From Bacillota bacterium (lineage in GTDB: Bacteria; Bacillota; Clostridia; Lachnospirales; Cellulosilyticaceae), in assembly GCA_023393125.1 (NCBI GenBank), contig JAEWMQ010000015.1:1-6142 (forward strand): 6,142 nt of DNA, written 5' to 3'. The position numbers were made by a program, and so were the translations under genes. Positions 6,115 to 6,142 of this stretch are shown here, piece by piece. The notes under the pieces were generated by a model. It was not told the DNA's origin, made no database searches, and was given only the letters and a program-made list of their open reading frames with translations. Position 1 is the first letter of the stretch, and each line of letters opens with the position of its first letter.

Positions 6115-6142
6115 ATGCCAGATACGTTAAAGGTTGAGACTG
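6115..6142 (+). CDS. Start of a downstream gene, 3' cut by window edge
   Basis: ATG 6115 follows AAGGGGAG at 6101-6108, which overlaps the stop of the WXG100 gene, with 6-base spacing. Only the first nine residues (MPDTLKVET) are visible, so no family can be assigned. The 12-base gap shows it is translationally coupled to the WXG100 protein. A second Esx-like protein or an effector would fit the context. Confidence 0.6.

Noticed and set aside
1..6142. CRISPR array, tRNA or rRNA genes, insertion sequence
   Set aside because: No short regularly spaced repeats, no cloverleaf or rRNA-like segments, and no transposase-like reading frame or terminal inverted repeats were seen on either strand.

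Overview
This is an AT-rich, entirely plus-strand window. Strong purine-rich Shine-Dalgarno sites, WXG100-type proteins and 'copper amine oxidase N-terminal' stalk domains point to a Gram-positive Firmicute, most likely a Clostridia member (for example Lachnospirales). The genus cannot be fixed from the sequence. The content looks like an accessory type VII secretion (T7SS/Esx) effector locus. No secretion machinery gene (EssC and relatives) lies inside the window.

Left part (1-1867): a broken region. A stalk-domain gene enters from the left edge. Its frame stops at 466, but coherent coding sequence continues in three other frame segments to 847, and the frame changes all have the same sign and sit at or near homopolymers. 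A further open stretch (884-1867) encodes a beta-rich, Ig-like secreted-type protein with no convincing start, ribosome site or signal peptide. It looks like a 3' fragment.

Middle (2031-4863): a compact module. It holds a single-span membrane-anchored protein of unknown family (2031-2777), a 579-residue class 3 lipase with an intact Ser-Asp-His set and a C-terminal helical domain (2807-4546), and 11 bases later a small WXG-hairpin protein (4558-4863). An N-terminal lipase with a C-terminal helical targeting domain, a small helical partner and a membrane-anchored neighbour recalls the Staphylococcus aureus TslA / TlaA / TilA system, a T7-secreted lipase toxin with reversed LXG architecture. 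The analogy is architectural. Secretion, toxicity and immunity are inferred.

Right part (4911-6142): an intact secreted stalk-domain protein (4911-5726), a canonical 94-residue WXG100 protein (5818-6102), and the first codons of another tightly coupled gene (6115 onward). The stalk region of 4911-5726 is an almost perfect duplicate, about 93% identical by eye, of the broken gene at the left edge, but the downstream domains differ. The locus therefore seems to be evolving by duplication and tail divergence.
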